A DNA stretch of 64,000 nt from Pararhizobium capsulatum DSM 1112 (GTDB taxonomy: Bacteria > Pseudomonadota > Alphaproteobacteria > Rhizobiales > Rhizobiaceae). The position numbers and the translations under genes were made by a program. Of the stretch, positions 60,887-64,000 are shown piece after piece. Below the pieces are notes generated by a model, which saw nothing but the letters and a program-made list of their open reading frames with translations, had not been told where the DNA came from and made no database searches. Position 1 is the first letter of the stretch; each line of letters starts with the position of its first letter. Location of the stretch: contig NZ_JAUSVF010000003.1 in the NCBI RefSeq assembly GCF_030814475.1, positions 124,001 to 188,000 on the forward strand, written 5' to 3'.

Positions 60887-61813
60887 ATGAGCAGGAAACA
60901 AGAAGGCCAGCGCGTCGACATCTACACTCGGATCACGGAGAGGATCGTCGAGGATCTTGCCAAGGGCGTCCGCCCCTGGATGAAACCCTGGAACGCCGCG
61001 AACGCATACAATCGGATCACCCGCCCACTTCGCCACAACGGTCAGCCCTATACGGGAATGAACACCCTCCTCCTCTGGTCGGAGGGTGTGGCGCGCGGCT
61101 TTTCGTCACCAATGTGGATGACGTTCAAGCAGGCACTGGAACTAGGCGCGGCAGTCCGCAAGGGCGAAAGCGGTGCCACCGTCGTATTCGCCAGCCGCTT
61201 CACCAAATCGGAGGACGATGGTCGGGGCGGCGAAGTCGAGCGGGAAGTCCCGTTTTTGAAGGCCTACACGGTGTTCAACATCGAACAAATCGACGGGCTT
61301 CCCGATCATTATCACCACCGGGCGGCGCCATTCCTCGATCCTGTTGAGCGGATCGAGCATGCCGATCGCTTCTTCCGCAATACCGGCGTGGTGATCCGGC
61401 ATGGTGGCGGTCAGGCCTACTTCTCGCCGGCCGGCGACCTTATCCAGATGCCGAACTTCGAGATGTTTCGGGATGCGGCGAGTTACTATGCCACGCTCAG
61501 CCATGAGAGTGTCCATTGGGCAGGCGCACCGGATCGGCTGAACAGGGATCTCAGGCGTTATCACAAGGATCGATCAGAACGCGCTCGCGAAGAGCTGATC
61601 GCCGAGCTTGGCAGTTGCTTCCTTTGCGCGGATCTGGGGATCGTCCCGGAACTCGAGCCTCGGCCGGATCACGCCTCCTACCTTCAATCCTGGCTGAAGG
61701 TCCTTTCCGATGACCGGCGCGCGATCTTCCAGGCGGCCGCTCATGCGCAACGCGCGGCCAACTATCTGCACGGACTTCAGCCGGTCGTCGATGAAGAGCG
61801 AGAGGCCGCGTAA
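60887..61813 (+). CDS. ardC: ArdC-like antirestriction/ssDNA-binding protein with zincin-like domain
   Basis: The 308-residue protein has the N-terminal ArdC/DUF1738 ssDNA-binding domain (VDIYTRITERIVEDLAKGVR, PYTGMNTLLLWSEGVARGFS, GAAVRKGESGATVVFASRFT) and a C-terminal zincin-like region with the metallopeptidase motif ATLSHESVHWAGA (HExxH-like, here HESVH) followed by AREELIAELGSCFLCADLGI. ArdC proteins protect incoming plasmid single strands from restriction during conjugation. The ATG at 60887 has GGAGG seven bases upstream; the open frame extends back to 60629 without family similarity. The symbol rests on family resemblance. Confidence 0.9.
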   Translation: MSRKQEGQRVDIYTRITERIVEDLAKGVRPWMKPWNAANAYNRITRPLRHNGQPYTGMNTLLLWSEGVARGFSSPMWMTFKQALELGAAVRKGESGATVVFASRFTKSEDDGRGGEVEREVPFLKAYTVFNIEQIDGLPDHYHHRAAPFLDPVERIEHADRFFRNTGVVIRHGGGQAYFSPAGDLIQMPNFEMFRDAASYYATLSHESVHWAGAPDRLNRDLRRYHKDRSERAREELIAELGSCFLCADLGIVPELEPRPDHASYLQSWLKVLSDDRRAIFQAAAHAQRAANYLHGLQPVVDEEREAA

Positions 61814-61841
61814 TTGTCTTCTAGCCAAGGTACCCGGTGGG

Positions 61842-61858
61842 GCGGGAGAGCCCCGCCT
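61842..61858 (+). terminator. Hairpin after ardC
   Basis: GGCGGG and CCCGCC pair around a short loop (AGAGC) 28 bases after the ardC stop, followed by TTGCTGTGG. Probably a terminator or message-stabilising hairpin. Confidence 0.4.
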
Positions 61859-61919
61859 TGCTGTGGGCACCCTTGTCACAACAGCGTTCGACGTGGCCAG
61901 GGAGGATCGGGTCATCGGA

Positions 61920-62138
61920 ATGGTCCAGCCATCACGTCGATGCGGTGCAGATCCGGTCAAAATAGAATGCCTGCACAGTCAGCGAGGCATGTTGCTCCTC
62001 AGAGGCGATCCGCGCGAGGCCGTTGGGCTTACCCCTATGGTCGGGGATGATGGCGAGTGGCGAAACTTGCTTGACCAGTGCAAGACGACCCTTATGGCGG
62101 AGATGGCGAGAAGCGGCTGGCCGACCGTATTGCAGTAG
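61920..62138 (+). CDS. Possible small protein (72 aa)
   Basis: An open frame from an ATG at 61920 encodes MVQPSRRCGADPVKIECLHS and ends EMARSGWPTVLQ. GGAGG lies about 13 bases upstream, rather far. Codon use is moderately coding-like and no family is recognised. Confidence 0.3.
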   Translation: MVQPSRRCGADPVKIECLHSQRGMLLLRGDPREAVGLTPMVGDDGEWRNLLDQCKTTLMAEMARSGWPTVLQ

Positions 62139-62462
62139 GAGAGGCGGCAAACCTCCGACGATGACGGCCCGCCATCTCTGAAATCCTACCGATTTGGTCA
62201 TTCCGGCGCGGCCACCACGTCCTCGATGTGGCATGTCTGATCGGAGAGCGGCTACGCCTCGATCGTGCTGCCGCAACGCCCGTCCGCAACTTTTTCCCCT
62301 GCGAAACCAGGTTCGCATTCCTCGCGCAGCAAGAAAGCCGCTTCCGACCGTCCTCCATTGCATTGCGGCCCCAAGGGGTGCGGTCCCGTTCGTCCCCGAT
62401 CCTTTCGACAGCCATCGAGGTCGCGGTGGTCGCGACCCGAACAAACGGGAAGGATTTCAGAA
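62139..62462. promoter_or_regulatory. Leader of the DUF736 gene
   Basis: About 320 bases without a supportable gene, ending in GGGAAGGATTTCAGAA, the ribosome-binding site of the DUF736 gene. Long GC-rich leaders like this precede each plasmid gene in the block. Confidence 0.4.
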
Positions 62463-62774
62463 ATGGCTATCATCGGCAACTTCACCACCAACGGCAACGC
62501 AATCGTCGGCTCCGTTCGCACCTTGACCGTCGCGATGAAGGCTCGCCTCAACCCGATCGAACGCACCTCCACCGAAGCACCCGACTTCCGCATCACGGCG
62601 GGCCAAGCCGAAGTCGGCGCAGCGTGGAAGGCTGTCTCCAACGACGGGGAGGAATACATCTCGGTCAAGCTCGACGATCCAAGCTTCCCGGCCCCGATCA
62701 ACGCCGCCCTGTGGCGGGCCGAAGTCGACGGCGACTACGTCCTCGTCTGGAACCGCCCGAAGCGCGAGGCCTGA
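62463..62774 (+). CDS. DUF736 family plasmid protein
   Basis: The 103-residue protein is a full-length DUF736 member: MAIIGNFTTNGNAIVGSVRT at the start, APDFRITAGQAEVGAAWKAV in the middle and NAALWRAEVDGDYVLVWNRP at the end. The family is found almost only on proteobacterial conjugative plasmids and integrative elements, next to ardC and transfer genes; its function is unknown. AAGGA lies eight bases before the ATG and a GC-rich hairpin follows the stop. Confidence 0.93.
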   Translation: MAIIGNFTTNGNAIVGSVRTLTVAMKARLNPIERTSTEAPDFRITAGQAEVGAAWKAVSNDGEEYISVKLDDPSFPAPINAALWRAEVDGDYVLVWNRPKREA

Positions 62775-62782
62775 CCGGGACC

Positions 62783-62802
62783 GCCCCGCCGCAAGGCGGG
62801 GC
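62783..62802 (+). terminator. Hairpin after the DUF736 gene
   Basis: GCCCCGCC and GGCGGGGC form a perfect eight-base stem closed by a GCAA tetraloop, 8 bases after the stop codon. A stable GNRA-type loop without a U-run. Confidence 0.5.
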
Positions 62803-62932
62803 TCACCCGTCAGCTGAAAGCGTTATCGGGCATCGAGCCGGGTTCCGCTTTCGGGTGCCACACTCAAGGGGGAATATCTGCTCAGTCCGCCCGAGCGTGC
62901 GCTCGTCTTTCACAAACGTCAAGGAGACGACG

Positions 62933-63099
62933 ATGACTAACGAACTCGACCGCACGATCCTCGAACTCAAGGCGAGCTGCGCAACGCCCATCCGGACGAA
63001 CGCCGCGAGATTGAAGCCGAACTCGAACTGGCAAAGGCTGAACGGTAGGTTATCGTAGCCGAGATGGAAGGCAGGGCATCGGCCGAGCCTCCGTTCTAA
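62933..63099 (+). pseudogene. Small plasmid protein gene with a frameshift and an in-frame amber codon
   Basis: The ATG at 62933 follows an ideal AAGGAGACGACG. The frame begins MTNELDRTILELK, after which the sensible continuation (ELRNAHPDERREIEAELELA, then KAER) lies in another frame, so one base is missing near 62975. A TAG at 63048-63050 follows KAER, and the same frame continues VIVAEMEGRASAEPPF to TAA at 63097-63099. A Gln codon in place of TAG would give a roughly 56-residue helical protein. With the original frame the product is 41 unrelated residues. It follows DUF736, where small proteins of this kind are usual. Confidence 0.55.
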
Positions 63100-63112
63100 C
63101 GGAGGCTCGGCC
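63081..63112 (+). terminator. Fourteen-base perfect hairpin overlapping a stop codon
   Basis: GGCCGAGCCTCCGT and ACGGAGGCTCGGCC pair perfectly around the four-base loop TCTA. The TAA stop of the small decayed gene spans the loop. CATTCTCCTTTC follows. It is the strongest terminator-like structure seen in the window. Confidence 0.65.
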
Positions 63113-63307
63113 GCATTCTCCTTTCGGTCCCCTGCCATCGACATCGGGGATGTTGCCGCCCGGCTTGGCGCCCGCAACCCGCGGCCGCCAGAATTTTTCC
63201 CGCCGCCACGCGGCTCCTCGCGCATCAAAATTCACACTGCGGCAGGTCCTCCGCATCGCGGCCGTTCCGGTGCATCGCTCCTTTCCGGTCAGTGCCCGAT
63301 CCCCACA
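63113..63307. other. Leader before a small basic protein gene
   Basis: No gene is supported. It contains a run AATTTTTCCCGCCG and a GC-rich leader similar in style to those before the other plasmid genes. Confidence 0.3.
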
Positions 63308-63493
63308 ATGACGCGTATCGAACGGATAAACATCATGCGCCAACTCGCCCAGTTCCTTGTTGCCACTGGCCGCCGTCCTCGCGCCCTTGGCAAAGTGGTC
63401 AGCCACTTCTTCCGCAGAGGCAAGCTCGGTCTAAAACTCGCGATCAAGATCCCGTTCTTCATCGAGATCGATGCTTCGTTCGAGACCGATTAG
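63308..63493 (+). CDS. Small basic hypothetical protein (61 aa)
   Basis: The ATG at 63308 opens MTRIERINIMRQLAQFLVAT, followed by a basic stretch RRPRALGKVVSHFFRRGKLG and an acidic end FIEIDASFETD. No family is recognised. An internal ATG (MRQLAQF) is an alternative start. Support is from codon use and its place in the block only. Confidence 0.4.
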   Translation: MTRIERINIMRQLAQFLVATGRRPRALGKVVSHFFRRGKLGLKLAIKIPFFIEIDASFETD

Positions 63494-63570
63494 AACCGGC
63501 GCGAATGACACGCCGGAGGCCGCCTCAGTAGCCCTTTCTCTGCCAGCTGGAACGCGGAAAACAATCATAG

Positions 63571-63837
63571 TCAGCTCCGCAAATATCGGAGCGCTATTTT
63601 TGGGAGATAGCCGCGAGCGCGCTTTTGCTTCAACAGCTCAAGGAACAGCAGAACCGCTTCCTCTTCTCGTTCGAAAACATTCTTTTTCTCCTGCCCATGT
63701 TTGCCGATCCGTCCCCAACGCCGGGTCAGGCAGACCTCTCCGAAGATAGTCTGCTCGATCTCCATGGCATAGTACCGCGCCATGTTCTTGGCTGGGTCCG
63801 TCCGTTCGACATAGAGCTGATAGCGTTGCGAAATCAT
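63571..63837 (-). CDS. WGR domain-containing protein
   Basis: The 88-residue protein is a single WGR domain: QLYVERTDPAKNMARYYAME, then the signature CLTRRWGRIGKHGQ and EEEAVLLFLELLKQKRARGY. WGR domains bind nucleic acids in bacterial MolR-type proteins and PARPs; stand-alone versions are common on rhizobial plasmids. The ATG at 63837 is used; a GTG at 63855 in frame is closer to a GAGG-like sequence. It is the only minus-strand gene in the plasmid block. Confidence 0.85.
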   Translation of the reverse strand: MISQRYQLYVERTDPAKNMARYYAMEIEQTIFGEVCLTRRWGRIGKHGQEKKNVFEREEEAVLLFLELLKQKRARGYLPKIALRYLRS

Positions 63838-64000
63838 GTCCGGCATGATCCTCACACAGAGCCGCCACGTCCAACGACATATGTGAATCCTACAGGTGCG
63901 ACCGATTCATTTTCGTGAAGAATGGCGATCGGGCGAGGTGCCGACGGGGCACAGCTCTAGTCGCGCTGCGACCGGAGCCCCCAAGCGTTCTCCGCCCAGT
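63838..64000. other. Right end of the window, no gene seen
   Basis: The last 160 bases hold the upstream region of the WGR gene. No complete or partial gene is evident on either strand. Confidence 0.3.

Noticed and set aside
59498..63050. Genome-wide amber reassignment
   Set aside because: TAG ends intact genes here normally (for example the zinc dehydrogenase, flavin reductase and MarR genes), so a general recoding is excluded.
1..64000. CRISPR arrays, tRNA and rRNA genes, repABC or other replication genes
   Set aside because: No regularly spaced repeats, no tRNA-like cloverleaf and no replication protein motifs were found by reading both strands.

Overview
The window reads as part of a large plasmid or chromid of an alphaproteobacterium of the Rhizobium/Agrobacterium type. 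The evidence is the high GC content with GC-rich third codon positions, tightly coupled ABC-importer and catabolic operons of rhizobial style, an EcfG-type general stress promoter (GGAAC-N16-CGTT), an HWE-kinase remnant, and at the right end the rhizobial plasmid set of ParB-like protein, ArdC, DUF736 and a WGR protein. No rRNA, tRNA, CRISPR array or replication origin was seen.

Layout. 1-3384 (minus): an FbpABC/PotABCD-type ABC importer, its permease cut by the left edge. 3645-6954 (plus): a glutaredoxin-DinB fusion, an ornithine cyclodeaminase/mu-crystallin homologue and an MmgE/PrpD protein, probably one catabolic unit. 7010-8057: small ORFs and a truncated SDR. 8083-14516 (minus): a seven-gene CUT1 sugar/polyol operon (binding protein, two permeases, DUF2160-like membrane peptide, zinc dehydrogenase, SDR, ATPase), with a divergent AraC activator at 14759. 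16147-16967: a broken tyrosine recombinase. 17267-20799 (minus): class III aminotransferase, succinate-semialdehyde-type dehydrogenase and Lrp regulator. 20880-31247: an AA_synth protein, then a GAF/PucR regulator followed by an eight-gene operon (flavin reductase, aldehyde dehydrogenase, luciferase-like monooxygenase, PcaD-like hydrolase, PcaC-like protein, polar amino-acid ABC importer). Together these look like import and oxidative breakdown of an unidentified nitrogenous compound. 31551-39376 (minus): an oligopeptide importer in one operon with a CapA-family protein and peptidase T.

39543-46345 holds single genes: a hypothetical protein, a small Xre regulator, a class III cyclase with C-terminal repeats, a YciE/YciF ferritin-like stress protein behind an EcfG promoter, and an AI-2E-type transporter with a long soluble tail. 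46660-50688 (minus) is the least familiar part: a LuxR regulator with an intact autoinducer domain, a frameshifted SAM methyltransferase, a 479-residue protein I do not recognise, and a GNAT acetyltransferase, all co-oriented and closely spaced, without a luxI. 51178-57961 holds a MarR regulator convergent with a FAD monooxygenase, a chemoreceptor, an HD-GYP phosphodiesterase, a possible anti-Shine-Dalgarno small RNA and a short LuxR-type HTH protein.

58196-63837 is a decaying conjugative-plasmid backbone. ArdC, DUF736 and WGR genes look intact, but the ParB-like gene is truncated and frameshifted and two small genes carry in-frame amber codons. Disrupting lesions concentrate between about 46 and 63 kb, while the transporter operons elsewhere are intact.
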